DNA of 8,396 nucleotides from Hyphomicrobiales bacterium (GCA_027058735.1 JALURZ010000234.1:1-8396), one strand, 5' to 3'; counted from the stretch's first letter, positions 1 through 5,252 are shown. Program-made: numbers and translations. The notes: a model not told the origin generated them from the sequence alone.

Positions 1-50
1 TCACAAGGCGGTCGCGCGCGGCCACGAACGCCACCTCGACCGCCTTGTGA
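1..50. repeat. Perfect 14-bp inverted repeat inside the ABC exporter gene
   Basis: Bases 1-14 (TCACAAGGCGGTCG) are the exact reverse complement of 37-50 (CGACCGCCTTGTGA), with a 22-base spacer. It lies wholly within coding sequence and encodes parts of the HKAVEVAF and RDRLV segments. It touches the window edge, so its full extent on the left is unknown. There is no T-tract, so it is not a terminator. It may be a coincidence of codon choice. Confidence 0.6.
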
Positions 51-793
51 AACACGCTTTGATCCTGTTTTTCATGGCCGAACGACTGCACGGTCTGAAT
101 GGCCGACAGGCTTTCCTGGGCATGGGCGGCGGTATCGGCAAGGGTGTCTTGGGCGCTGCGTGAAAGACTGCGCACCTTGCGGCCGAACAGAATGAGCGGA
201 ACGACGATGACGGGAATGGCGAGAAGCACCATGCCGCTCAGGCGCGGCGAGGTGACGATCATCATGATCGTCGCGCCGACCATCAACACCAGATTGCGCA
301 GGGCGATGGAGGCGGTGGCACCGAACGCCGCCTTGATCAGCGTCGTATCGGCATTCAGCCGCGACATGATCTCCCCGGTGCGCACGGTTTCATGAAACCG
401 CAGGGACAGGCCCGTCAGGTGCTTGTAGACCGCATCGCGCAAATCGGCCACCACCCGCTCCCCCAGCCAGATGACAAAGTAGAACCGCGCCGAACTGGCG
501 ACCGCCAGAACCGCCACGACGGCGATCATCATGGCGAAATACTGATCGACAAAGGCCGCATTGTCGCGGGTAAAGCCGTGGTCGATCAGCCGGCGCACGG
601 CGAGCGGCACCGCCAGTGTCGCGCTGGCGGCAAGCAGCAGGGAGACACCGGCCGCGATCAGATATCCCTTGTAGCGCAACGCGAAAGGCAGCAACCGGGT
701 CAGCGGGCGCAGGCTGCGGCGGCGCTTGGCCGGTTTCTTCTCCCCGCCGCCACGGTTTCCCGGGCGCTTACGATCAACGGAGATTTCTGTCAC
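1..793 (-). CDS. ABC exporter, membrane-domain half (5' fragment, runs off the left edge)
   Basis: This is the N-terminal 264 residues of a fused permease/ATPase ABC exporter of the MsbA-like type, an inner-membrane homodimer that would move lipids, drugs or similar substrates. A basic, Gly/Arg/Lys-rich cytoplasmic N-terminus (about residues 1-35) precedes several hydrophobic segments (about 40-65, 80-100, 160-185, 185-205). Family motifs are visible: LSLRFHETVRTGEIMSRLNA in the intracellular loop, and the later AHAQESLSAIQTVQSFG stretch. The nucleotide-binding domain must lie beyond the left edge. I chose the GTG at 791-793 because an in-frame TAA lies only three codons upstream (800-802) and an AGG sits about 9 bases before the GTG. 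The gene is divergent from rpmE, an arrangement I recall from Rhizobiales. The substrate cannot be inferred. The family call is firm; the subfamily is not. Confidence 0.9.
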   Translation of the reverse strand, partial: MTEISVDRKRPGNRGGGEKKPAKRRRSLRPLTRLLPFALRYKGYLIAAGVSLLLAASATLAVPLAVRRLIDHGFTRDNAAFVDQYFAMMIAVVAVLAVASSARFYFVIWLGERVVADLRDAVYKHLTGLSLRFHETVRTGEIMSRLNADTTLIKAAFGATASIALRNLVLMVGATIMMIVTSPRLSGMVLLAIPVIVVPLILFGRKVRSLSRSAQDTLADTAAHAQESLSAIQTVQSFGHEKQDQSVFHKAVEVAFVAARDRLV

Positions 794-825
794 GCGCGTT
801 TACCTGACCAGTGCCAACCGCGCCG

Positions 826-853
826 AGCATACCACCGCGCCGGACGACGGCAA
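826..853 (-). promoter_or_regulatory. Candidate sigma70-type promoter for the ABC exporter gene
   Basis: On the minus strand a -35-like TTGCCG (853-848) is followed after 16 bases by a -10-like TATGCT (831-826). Each matches the consensus at four of six positions. Transcription would begin near 818, giving a leader of about 25 bases before the GTG at 793. This is a motif match only. Confidence 0.35.
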
Positions 854-886
854 AGCCCGTGAGGCACCGATGCGAGGAGCGCACGC

Positions 887-915
887 TTGTCATGGCCGCA
901 CACCTCGGCTATATC
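887..915 (+). promoter_or_regulatory. Candidate sigma70-type promoter for rpmE
   Basis: TTGTCA (887-892) and TATATC (910-915) are separated by exactly 17 bases, a good -35/-10 pair for a housekeeping sigma factor. Predicted initiation near 922 gives a leader of about 94 bases before rpmE. That is long enough for leader-level control, and autogenous control of rpmE by L31 is known in E. coli. No specific L31-binding structure was identified here. Confidence 0.45.
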
Positions 916-1015
916 CCCACTGAAAGCGGCAGGCATTCAGGCATGAGGCCCGGCCGGCGCCCTTGCTGGCGCATCGGCAACAGGACGAAAAGCGTCAGCG
1001 ACAGATTGAAGAGCG

Positions 1016-1237
1016 ATGAAAAAAGATACCCACCCCGACTATCATACCATCACGGTGGTTCTGACGGACGGAACCAGTTTCGAGACCCGCTCCACCTATG
1101 GCAAGGAAGGCGACACGCTGAGCCTCGACATCGACCCCAAGACCCATCCGGCCTGGACCGGCGGCGGCCAGCATCTGGTGGACCGCGGCGGGCGCCTCAG
1201 CCGTTTCAAGAAGAAATACGAGGGGTTTGTCAGTTAG
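1016..1237 (+). CDS. rpmE: 50S ribosomal protein bL31
   Basis: This 73-residue protein is the large-subunit protein L31, which helps bridge the two ribosomal subunits. Its sequence is diagnostic: MKKDTHPDYHTITVVLTDGT at the N-terminus, then GKEGDTLSLDIDPKTHPAWT, then a basic end, LSRFKKKYEGF. The length is normal for the family. There is no cysteine anywhere, so this is the zinc-free (C-minus) form lacking the CxxC-type ligands of E. coli L31. The ATG at 1016 is preceded closely by GAAGAG (1008-1013), a weak and tightly spaced ribosome-binding site. The start is nevertheless fixed by the conserved MKKD...HPDYH N-terminus. The gene ends 20 bases before the A-run of a hairpin terminator shared with the convergent rcdA-like gene. 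Confidence 0.97.
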   Translation: MKKDTHPDYHTITVVLTDGTSFETRSTYGKEGDTLSLDIDPKTHPAWTGGGQHLVDRGGRLSRFKKKYEGFVS

Positions 1238-1257
1238 GCCACGGTGGCGCAAACCGC

Positions 1258-1292
1258 AAAAAAACGGCCGGGATTTCCCGGCCGCTTCTTTT
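1258..1292. terminator. Bidirectional rho-independent terminator between rpmE and the rcdA-like gene
   Basis: CGGCCGGGA (1265-1273) pairs perfectly with TCCCGGCCG (1276-1284). On the plus strand the stem is followed by CTTCTTTT, serving rpmE. On the minus strand it is followed by seven Ts (complement of 1264-1258), serving the rcdA-like gene, whose stop is at 1339. The minus-strand reading is the stronger terminator. Confidence 0.85.
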
Positions 1293-1338
1293 GGCGGCTG
1301 ATGCGAGCCTGCCTCGCGTCGTTCCGATGGGCTGCGCC

Positions 1339-1878
1339 CTAATCCTGAGAGCTGAAGGCGGCCTTGAGCCGGTCGATCTGGTCTTCGACCGGGTTGTCCT
1401 CCGCGGTGGCCAGATATCCCGGCGAGCGCAACTGGTGATCGATGCGCAAGATACGTTCATGAATTCGGAACGACCGCTCGATGAGCTCGCCGAGCGCAGC
1501 GGGAACCTGGCGCAAATCTTCGTCGCGCTCGCCGCGGCCGATGCCCTCTAGCCGCACCCGGTGCCTTTCGTCGCCCGCCTGGGCCTGGGTCATTTCGCCT
1601 TCCTTCACGGCGCGCTGCAGCAGTAGCCATGAGGCCACCTGCATCAGCCGCGTCGTCAGGCGCATGCTGGCGGTCGCATAGGTAAGCGATGCCTTGCGGT
1701 CGAGATCGCGCGATTCGTCGCGTCCCGGTCCATCAAGATAATCGGCCGTTTCCTCGACAAGCCCCATGCCTTCGCGAAATACCTTGTCGAACATGGCCGA
1801 GCCGGCAAAGCGTTCGGCGAAGTCGATCGCGTCGCTGTCGGTCTTTTTGATTTTATCTGTCTTGCCGTCTTCCAACAT
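1339..1878 (-). CDS. rcdA: DUF1465 / RcdA-like protease adaptor protein
   Basis: This is a mostly helical, soluble 179-residue protein of the DUF1465 family, which includes Caulobacter RcdA. RcdA is an adaptor that helps ClpXP degrade the cell-cycle regulator CtrA. The family core is clear: FREGMGLVEETADYLDGPGR at about residues 34-53, then SLTYATASMRLTTRLMQVAS at about 64-83, then WLLLQRAVKEGEMT. The C-terminus ends in a typical amphipathic QIDRLKAAF. I prefer the ATG at 1878, which fits the family's usual N-terminal length. The frame stays open to a GTG at 1923, which would add 15 unconserved, Cys-containing residues. Neither start has a convincing Shine-Dalgarno sequence. A TTAACC motif (1971-1966) lies upstream. 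The family call is strong; functional equivalence to Caulobacter RcdA is inferred. Confidence 0.85.
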   Translation of the reverse strand: MLEDGKTDKIKKTDSDAIDFAERFAGSAMFDKVFREGMGLVEETADYLDGPGRDESRDLDRKASLTYATASMRLTTRLMQVASWLLLQRAVKEGEMTQAQAGDERHRVRLEGIGRGERDEDLRQVPAALGELIERSFRIHERILRIDHQLRSPGYLATAEDNPVEDQIDRLKAAFSSQD

Positions 1879-2058
1879 CACGCACAAACTCAACCTGCAA
1901 CTCACTGATTGTTCAGCGCACACATAGCAAAACGATCTGCCCGTGTGCGCACCGAAACAAGACGCGGTTAATGTCCCGGTTCACAATGAGACAACAATGC
2001 GCAGTGTACAAACTCCGGCCGCAGCAAAGCAATCGCGATGCCATGTCCGCGATGCTTG

Positions 2059-2089
2059 AAAAAAAAGGAGCCGCGGGGGGCGCGGCTCC
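2059..2089 (-). terminator. Strong rho-independent terminator, minus strand, with no intact gene feeding it
   Basis: GGAGCCGCG (2067-2075) pairs perfectly with CGCGGCTCC (2081-2089) across a 5-base loop. On the minus strand the stem is followed by eight uninterrupted Ts (complement of 2066-2059). On the plus strand the following sequence, GGAAGTTTTAC, is much poorer. The orientation shows that something is transcribed leftward from the region 2090-2600. Confidence 0.85.
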
Positions 2090-2096
2090 GGAAGTT

Positions 2097-2162
2097 TTAC
2101 AGGGAGGCGTCAAACAGAGTGGACAGGGCCCACTCGGAAATCCAGATGACTGGATTACGCAT
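2097..2162 (-). CDS. Possible leaderless 21-residue small ORF within the candidate sRNA
   Basis: An ATG at 2162 opens a 21-codon frame closed by TAA at 2097-2099, eight bases before the terminator stem. The peptide begins MRNPVIWISEWALSTLF and ends in DASL; it has two tryptophans and a hydrophobic, potentially amphipathic centre. There is no Shine-Dalgarno sequence. If the TATCTT at 2172-2167 is the -10, the transcript would start at or next to the ATG, so translation would be leaderless. I do not recognise the peptide. A frame this short occurs often by chance, and the hairpins in the same bases favour an RNA function. The two are not mutually exclusive. Confidence 0.2.
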   Translation of the reverse strand: MRNPVIWISEWALSTLFDASL

Positions 2163-2242
2163 GGTTAAGATACCGAAAAAAGTCCTAACAAAAGGTTAAC
2201 GCCCGAAAATCCTGTGCGGAATTCCTGGAAAAACCTGGTTAA
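2163..2242 (-). promoter_or_regulatory. Cluster of TTAACC motifs resembling CtrA-binding sites
   Basis: Three exact TTAACC hexamers lie on the minus strand within 80 bases (2168-2163, 2199-2194, 2242-2237). The middle one forms TTAA-N7-TTAG (2199-2185), one base from the classical CtrA box TTAA-N7-TTAA. The first reads TTAACCAT, the common CtrA half-site. If transcription starts near 2161, the TTAA-N7-TTAG box covers about -24 to -38, overlapping the -35 as at CtrA-activated promoters. Assignment to CtrA is an inference from motif and context. Confidence 0.45.
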
Positions 2243-2321
2243 GGGCAAAATCAAATCTGTTCCGTTTCAAAACAAGGCACTGATAATTAACGCAATTCAG
2301 AGTTTAGCGAAAATAACCGCA

Positions 2322-2505
2322 TCACGACTTGAAAAATTTCTCAGCGCTCGACCTGCCAGACCTCTTGTGCTCCGTATCCTGCTCAATTCTTGTCAATTTG
2401 GCGTTTCAGCAAGGTGATTTCTGTGTTCAGGCTCGCCAACCGACAGCAAAATCAGGCCTCCCCCGGCATGACGCCTGCGGGCGCCTTGATCTCCCCGTCG
2501 TCCAT
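2322..2505 (-). pseudogene. Decayed DUF1192-type small gene, read in all three frames
   Basis: A good ribosome-binding site (AGAGGGG, 2520-2514) precedes an ATG at 2505, which opens MDDGEIKAPAGVMPGEA and then hits TGA at 2454-2452. The likely homologous product continues in other frames. LILLSV is read in the -1 frame (from 2455), then RLASLNTEITLLKRQID in the original frame (2442-2392). Last comes IEQDTEHKRSGRSSAEKFF in the +1 frame (from 2387), closing at TGA 2324-2322. Joined, these give a protein of about 60 residues with the DUF1192 layout: acidic N-terminus, LSV, an LLK...I.K/R.E coiled-coil segment, and a basic AA/SAE-FFK end. At least three indels are needed. The neighbouring genes are intact, which argues against poor base calling. 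Family recognition is from memory of its pattern. In related genomes DUF1192 commonly lies beside this oxidoreductase gene. Confidence 0.6.
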
Positions 2506-2550
2506 CCTTCGCGCCCCTCTTGATCATCGGGTCCGTTTCAACGATACCCA

Positions 2551-2578
2551 TTGCGTGCCGGTCGTCCGGCCACCGCAA
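2551..2578. repeat. Imperfect hairpin upstream of the quinone oxidoreductase gene
   Basis: TTGCG-TG-CCGG (2551-2561) can pair with CCGG-CA-CGCAA (2566-2578) around a TCGT loop, with two unpaired Cs (2570, 2573), giving 11 pairs. A -10-like CATAAT follows at 2584-2589, but no matching -35 was found at normal spacing. The hairpin lies 35 bases before the ATG. It could be an operator or leader structure. Confidence 0.35.
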
Positions 2579-2612
2579 GCGCACATAATGGGTCAAATGA
2601 ATCGAGATCACC

Positions 2613-3614
2613 ATGAGCGACGCCCTGCCCCGCACCATGAACGCCATCGAGATTTCCTCGCCTGGCGGACCGGAAGTCCTCAAGCCGGTGGAGATACCCC
2701 TCCCGCGGCCCGCTCCAGGCCAGGTGCTCATCAGGGTGGCCGGCGCCGGGGTCAACCGCCCCGACGTGATGCAGCGCCTCGGGCTCTATCCACCGCCCGA
2801 AGGCGCGCCTGCGACACCCGGCCTCGAAGTCGCGGGCGCCATCGTGGCCGCCGGCCCCGGCGCTCAACGCTTCGCGGTCGGCGACGCCGTCTGCGCACTG
2901 GTGCCAGGCGGCGGTTATGCCGCCTATTGCGTGGCCGATGAAAGCAACTGCCTGCCGGTCCCCTCCGTGCTGAGCCCGCTCGAGGCGGCGGGCATCCCCG
3001 AAACGTTCTTCACGGTCTGGTCCAACGTTTTTGACCGCGCCGGCCTCAAGGCGGGCGAGGTGTTTCTGGTCCATGGCGGATCGAGCGGCATCGGCACCAC
3101 CGCCATCATGCTGGCGGGCGCGTTCGGTGCGCGGGTTTTCACGACCGCCGGCTCGGCGGACAAATGCGCATTCTGCGAAAAGCTGGGGGCCGAGCGGGCG
3201 ATCAATTACAACTCGGAAGATTTTGTCGAAATCGTCAGGCAGGCGAGCGATGGCCACGGGGCGGATGTCATTCTCGACATGGTCGGCGGCGACTATATCG
3301 AGCGCAACTACAAGGTGGCGGCGCGCGAAGGCCGGATCGTTTCGATCGCGTTTCTCAACGGCGCCACGGCGGATGTGGATTTCCGCCCCCTCATGCTGAA
3401 GCGCCTGACCCATACAGGCTCGACCCTGCGCATTCGCTCGATCGCCTTCAAGGCCGCCATCGCCGCCCGGCTGGAGGCCCGGGTCTGGCCGCTCATCGAG
3501 GCCGGCAGCATCGCCCCGGTCATCGATGCGACCTTTCCGCTCGAGCAGGCCGCCAAGGCCCACGCCCGCCTGGAGGCGGGACAGCACAAGGGCAAGATCA
3601 TCCTCACCACGTAA
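2613..3614 (+). CDS. NAD(P)H quinone oxidoreductase, PIG3 family (zinc-free MDR)
   Basis: This is a 333-residue cytoplasmic member of the medium-chain dehydrogenase/reductase superfamily, expected to reduce quinones or related enones with NAD(P)H. The GroES-like catalytic domain comes first, with SPGGPEVLK (16-24), PGQVLIRV (35-42), GVNRPDVMQRLGLYPPP (46-62) and PGLEVAG (69-75). The nucleotide-binding fold has its glycine loop HGGSSGIGTTA at 154-164. The VNRPD..QR.GLYPPP pattern is characteristic of the PIG3/TIGR02824 group rather than of zinc alcohol dehydrogenases, and the structural zinc cysteine cluster is absent. The ATG at 2613 follows GAGATC. A second ATG at 2637 (MNAIEI) matches the usual family N-terminus almost as well. 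The physiological substrate is unknown. Confidence 0.93.
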   Translation: MSDALPRTMNAIEISSPGGPEVLKPVEIPLPRPAPGQVLIRVAGAGVNRPDVMQRLGLYPPPEGAPATPGLEVAGAIVAAGPGAQRFAVGDAVCALVPGGGYAAYCVADESNCLPVPSVLSPLEAAGIPETFFTVWSNVFDRAGLKAGEVFLVHGGSSGIGTTAIMLAGAFGARVFTTAGSADKCAFCEKLGAERAINYNSEDFVEIVRQASDGHGADVILDMVGGDYIERNYKVAAREGRIVSIAFLNGATADVDFRPLMLKRLTHTGSTLRIRSIAFKAAIAARLEARVWPLIEAGSIAPVIDATFPLEQAAKAHARLEAGQHKGKIILTT

Positions 3615-3626
3615 TGCGCGTGTCGG

Positions 3627-3660
3627 ATTTTCTTGCGCGGCAAGAAAATGAGGCTATAAC
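3627..3660 (+). promoter_or_regulatory. Perfect 10-bp inverted repeat overlapping a candidate trcR promoter
   Basis: ATTTTCTTGC (3627-3636) is the exact reverse complement of GCAAGAAAAT (3640-3649), with a 3-base centre. Inside it is a -35-like TTGCGC (3633-3638), followed after 16 bases by a -10-like TATAAC (3655-3660, five of six consensus positions). Transcription would begin near 3667, leaving a trcR leader of about 120 bases. No T-tract follows the stem, so an operator is more likely than a terminator for the gene ending at 3614. Confidence 0.5.
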
Positions 3661-3703
3661 ACTCCTCATTCCTGAAAATTGTTGTCGCTGTACCTCAGGT
3701 GTG

Positions 3704-3725
3704 GCGTGGGTGTGATCCACCCCGC
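3704..3725 (+). other. Hairpin in the predicted trcR leader
   Basis: GCG-GGGTG (3704-3712, one bulged T at 3707) pairs with CACCCCGC (3718-3725) around a 5-base loop, giving eight base pairs. It lies about 50 bases before the trcR ribosome-binding site, inside the leader predicted from the promoter near 3655. No riboswitch class was recognised, and no U-tract follows, so it is not an attenuator of the usual kind. Confidence 0.3.
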
Positions 3726-3786
3726 GCTCAGGATCGAGCCGCCAGTGCGAAGCGCACGCAAAGTCATTTTTCCGGGGAGACCACCG

Positions 3787-4560
3787 ATGCCGAAAACACC
3801 GCTCATGCCCAAGGCAACCGCCGTCTGGCTGATCGACAACACGACGCTCACATTCGATCAGATCGCCGACTTTTGCCAACTCCACGATCTCGAGGTCAAG
3901 GGGATCGCGGATGGCGACGTCGCCCACGGCATCAAGGGTCTCGATCCGGTGTCCACGGGCCAGCTGACGCGCGCGGAAATCGAGCGCGGAGAGGCCGATG
4001 CGGGCTATCGGCTTTCCATTGCCGAGCCCAAGGTGGAGGTGCCGAAGATCGAACGCAAGCGCAGCCCGCGCTACACCCCCGTTTCGCGCCGCCAGGACCG
4101 GCCGGACGCCATTTCCTGGCTGTTGCGCAACCATCCCGAACTGACCAATGCCCAGATCATCAAGCTGGTGGGCACCACCAAGCCGACAATCGAGGCGATC
4201 CGCAACCGCACCCACTGGAATTCCGCCAATATCAAGCCGGTCGATCCGGTGACGCTGGGCCTGTGCAAGCAGGGCGATCTGGACGACGCGGTGCAGAAAG
4301 CGGCGCGCAGGGTGGAACGCGAACGCAAAAGGGCCGAAAAAGAAGCCATCAAGGCAGGCACCCTGCTGCCGGCGGAAGAAACGACGAAACCGAGCGTTCC
4401 CGCTTCGGACAACCGCGCCATGCTGCTGCGCCCGGTCGCGGAGAAGGAGCCCGCGGAAACGGAAACGAGCCCGGATTCGGACCTGGATGCGGATGCCGTG
4501 TTCGCCAGGCTCGACGCCAGGAAAGAGGAAAAGACCGACGAGGGCGGACAAAACCCCTGA
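3787..4560 (+). CDS. trcR: DUF1013 cell-cycle transcriptional regulator TrcR
   Basis: This 257-residue protein belongs to the DUF1013 family, named TrcR in Caulobacter. There it associates with RNA polymerase and affects cell-cycle transcription. The conserved core fills the first ~165 residues: LMPKATAVWLIDNTTLTFDQ (6-25), IADFC.LH.LEVK.IADG, GIKGLDP...GQL, and PRYTPVSRRQDRPDAISWLL (94-113). A helix-turn-helix-like NHPELTNAQIIKLVGTTKPT (115-134) leads into IEAIRNRTHWNSANIKP. The tail (about 168-257) is highly charged, with an Arg/Lys/Glu-rich helical or coiled stretch followed by an acidic, probably disordered end. The start at 3787 is set by GGGGAGA six bases upstream and by the conserved N-terminus, although the frame is open to an earlier ATG at 3679. 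Its stop lies 23 bases from the convergent transglutaminase-like gene, with no terminator visible between them. Confidence 0.92.
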   Translation: MPKTPLMPKATAVWLIDNTTLTFDQIADFCQLHDLEVKGIADGDVAHGIKGLDPVSTGQLTRAEIERGEADAGYRLSIAEPKVEVPKIERKRSPRYTPVSRRQDRPDAISWLLRNHPELTNAQIIKLVGTTKPTIEAIRNRTHWNSANIKPVDPVTLGLCKQGDLDDAVQKAARRVERERKRAEKEAIKAGTLLPAEETTKPSVPASDNRAMLLRPVAEKEPAETETSPDSDLDADAVFARLDARKEEKTDEGGQNP

Positions 4561-4583
4561 AGCCCGCCGGCACGGCCCCGCCC

Positions 4584-5252
4584 TCAGGAGCGCTCCGGCA
4601 CCGCCTCGACCTCGAAGTCGCCCGTCGGCCCGCCGTTTTTCCATTTGTAAAGCGCCCTGAAGGCCTGCTTGATCTCGTCAACGGGCACATCGGCGCTGGC
4701 GTCGCGATAGCCGAGATATTCCATGTGCTGGCGGCCGGTCTCGTCGAAGGGGTGCATCAGGGCGTCGTTTTCGCCGTCAAAATCCAGCGGCAGAACCTGA
4801 AAGCGCCTGCACAGCTCGATATTGAAGGTCGGTGTCGCCTTGACCCACTTGCCGCCGAGATACAGCTCGGCGATGCCATGATAGATGAACACGTCCGAGC
4901 CCATCTGCGCGCGCAGGCGCGGTGTGCACAAATGATTGCGCACATCGGCGAAACTGACCCGCGCCGGAATGCCGGCCACGCGCGCGCCGGCCGCCAGCAG
5001 GGCCGCCTTGGCGACACAATAGCCGCGGCCTTCACGCAGACACGAACTGGCCCGATAGGTCTCATCGTCCTCATAGTCGCGATAGGGGTCGTAGCGGATA
5101 CCGTCGCGCACGGCAAAATACAGCCCCATCGCCTTGTCTCGCTGTGACGTTGCCTCGCCAACCGCTTCACGTGCGAACGCCACCACGTCGCGGTCATCGG
5201 CATCGATGAATTTCGTGGGCGACAGATATATCGCGCGCTCCTGCTCGTTCAC
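4584..5252 (-). CDS. Transglutaminase-like (papain-fold) family protein
   Basis: This is a 222-residue protein of the bacterial transglutaminase-like superfamily, cysteine peptidase-like enzymes whose substrates are mostly unknown. The candidate nucleophile is Cys79 in GRGYCVAKAALLAAGARVAG, and the candidate histidine is His125 in FIYHGIAELYLGGKWVKATP. The third position appears to be Asn144 (TPTFN), as I recall for this subfamily, rather than Asp. Other family blocks are YLSPTKFID near the start, GIRYDPYR, the ADVRNHL segment, and PLDFDG...HPFD..GR.HMEYL. I prefer the GTG at 5252: GGGGAG lies about 10 bases upstream and YLSPTKFID then falls at the usual distance. An ATG at 5330 would add a 26-residue Cys-rich N-terminus and overlap znuA. 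The gene follows znuA on the same strand and is probably cotranscribed. No signal peptide is evident with the GTG start. Confidence 0.85.
   Translation of the reverse strand: MNEQERAIYLSPTKFIDADDRDVVAFAREAVGEATSQRDKAMGLYFAVRDGIRYDPYRDYEDDETYRASSCLREGRGYCVAKAALLAAGARVAGIPARVSFADVRNHLCTPRLRAQMGSDVFIYHGIAELYLGGKWVKATPTFNIELCRRFQVLPLDFDGENDALMHPFDETGRQHMEYLGYRDASADVPVDEIKQAFRALYKWKNGGPTGDFEVEAVPERS

Larger units (their letters stand above)
2059..2162 (-). ncRNA. Candidate small RNA: three tandem hairpins ending in a U8 terminator
   Basis: Read on the minus strand, this ~104-base unit has three consecutive stem-loops. The first is a perfect 7-bp stem AATCCAG/CTGGATT with a 4-base loop (2156-2139). 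The second is an 8-bp stem GAGTGGGC/GTCCACTC with loop CCT (2135-2117). The third is a 9-bp GC stem followed by eight Ts (2089-2059). The second stem needs a G-U pair that exists only in minus-strand RNA; on the plus strand it is an A-C mismatch. The single-stranded linker between hairpins 2 and 3 contains GCCTCCC, the anti-Shine-Dalgarno type of sequence common in rhizobial trans-acting sRNAs. A TATCTT (2172-2167) at the right distance could be the -10, placing the start near 2161. No known RNA family was recognised. A 21-codon ORF occupies the same bases. Confidence 0.5.
1879..2612. other. Long region with no intact long gene, AT-rich in its middle
   Basis: No convincing full-length protein gene fills these 734 bases. 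Bases 1879-2058 form the upstream region of the rcdA-like gene, where only an isolated TTAACC (1971-1966) stands out. Bases 2059-2242 hold the terminator, candidate sRNA and TTAACC cluster. Bases 2243-2321 are AT-rich with no recognised element. Bases 2322-2505 hold the DUF1192 remnant, and 2506-2612 the leader of the oxidoreductase gene. The middle (about 2160-2420) is visibly richer in A and T than the genes on either side. Confidence 0.6.

Noticed and set aside
392..862. Long plus-strand open frames opposite the ABC exporter gene
   Set aside because: They lie antisense to a clear ABC membrane domain and encode low-complexity Arg/Gln/Gly-rich sequence with no family pattern, as expected of shadow frames in high-GC DNA.
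811..1551. A 246-codon plus-strand frame running through rpmE and the rcdA-like gene
   Set aside because: It overlaps rpmE in another frame and the end of the rcdA-like gene on the other strand, and it reads through their shared terminator. No recognisable protein.
1879..1923. N-terminal extension of the rcdA-like protein from the GTG at 1923
   Set aside because: The 15 extra residues are not family-like, and there is no ribosome-binding site. The ATG at 1878 gives the usual length, though the start is not proven.
2599..2603. GAATC, a GANTC site for CcrM-type methylation, just before the oxidoreductase start
   Set aside because: A single GANTC site is expected by chance at this frequency and nothing ties it to regulation here.
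2538..3587. A 349-codon minus-strand frame antisense to the quinone oxidoreductase
   Set aside because: The plus strand has an unambiguous full-length MDR protein. The antisense product is His/Arg/Asp-rich without domain features.
3627..3649. Inverted repeat considered as a terminator of the quinone oxidoreductase gene
   Set aside because: The stem is AT-rich and is followed by GAGGC rather than a T-run, so termination is unlikely; an operator or promoter role fits better.
3604..5147. Long frames over trcR on the minus strand (to 4644) and in another plus frame (to 5147)
   Set aside because: TrcR is conserved from end to end in its own frame with a good ribosome-binding site. The other frames are composition shadows and also cover part of the transglutaminase-like gene.
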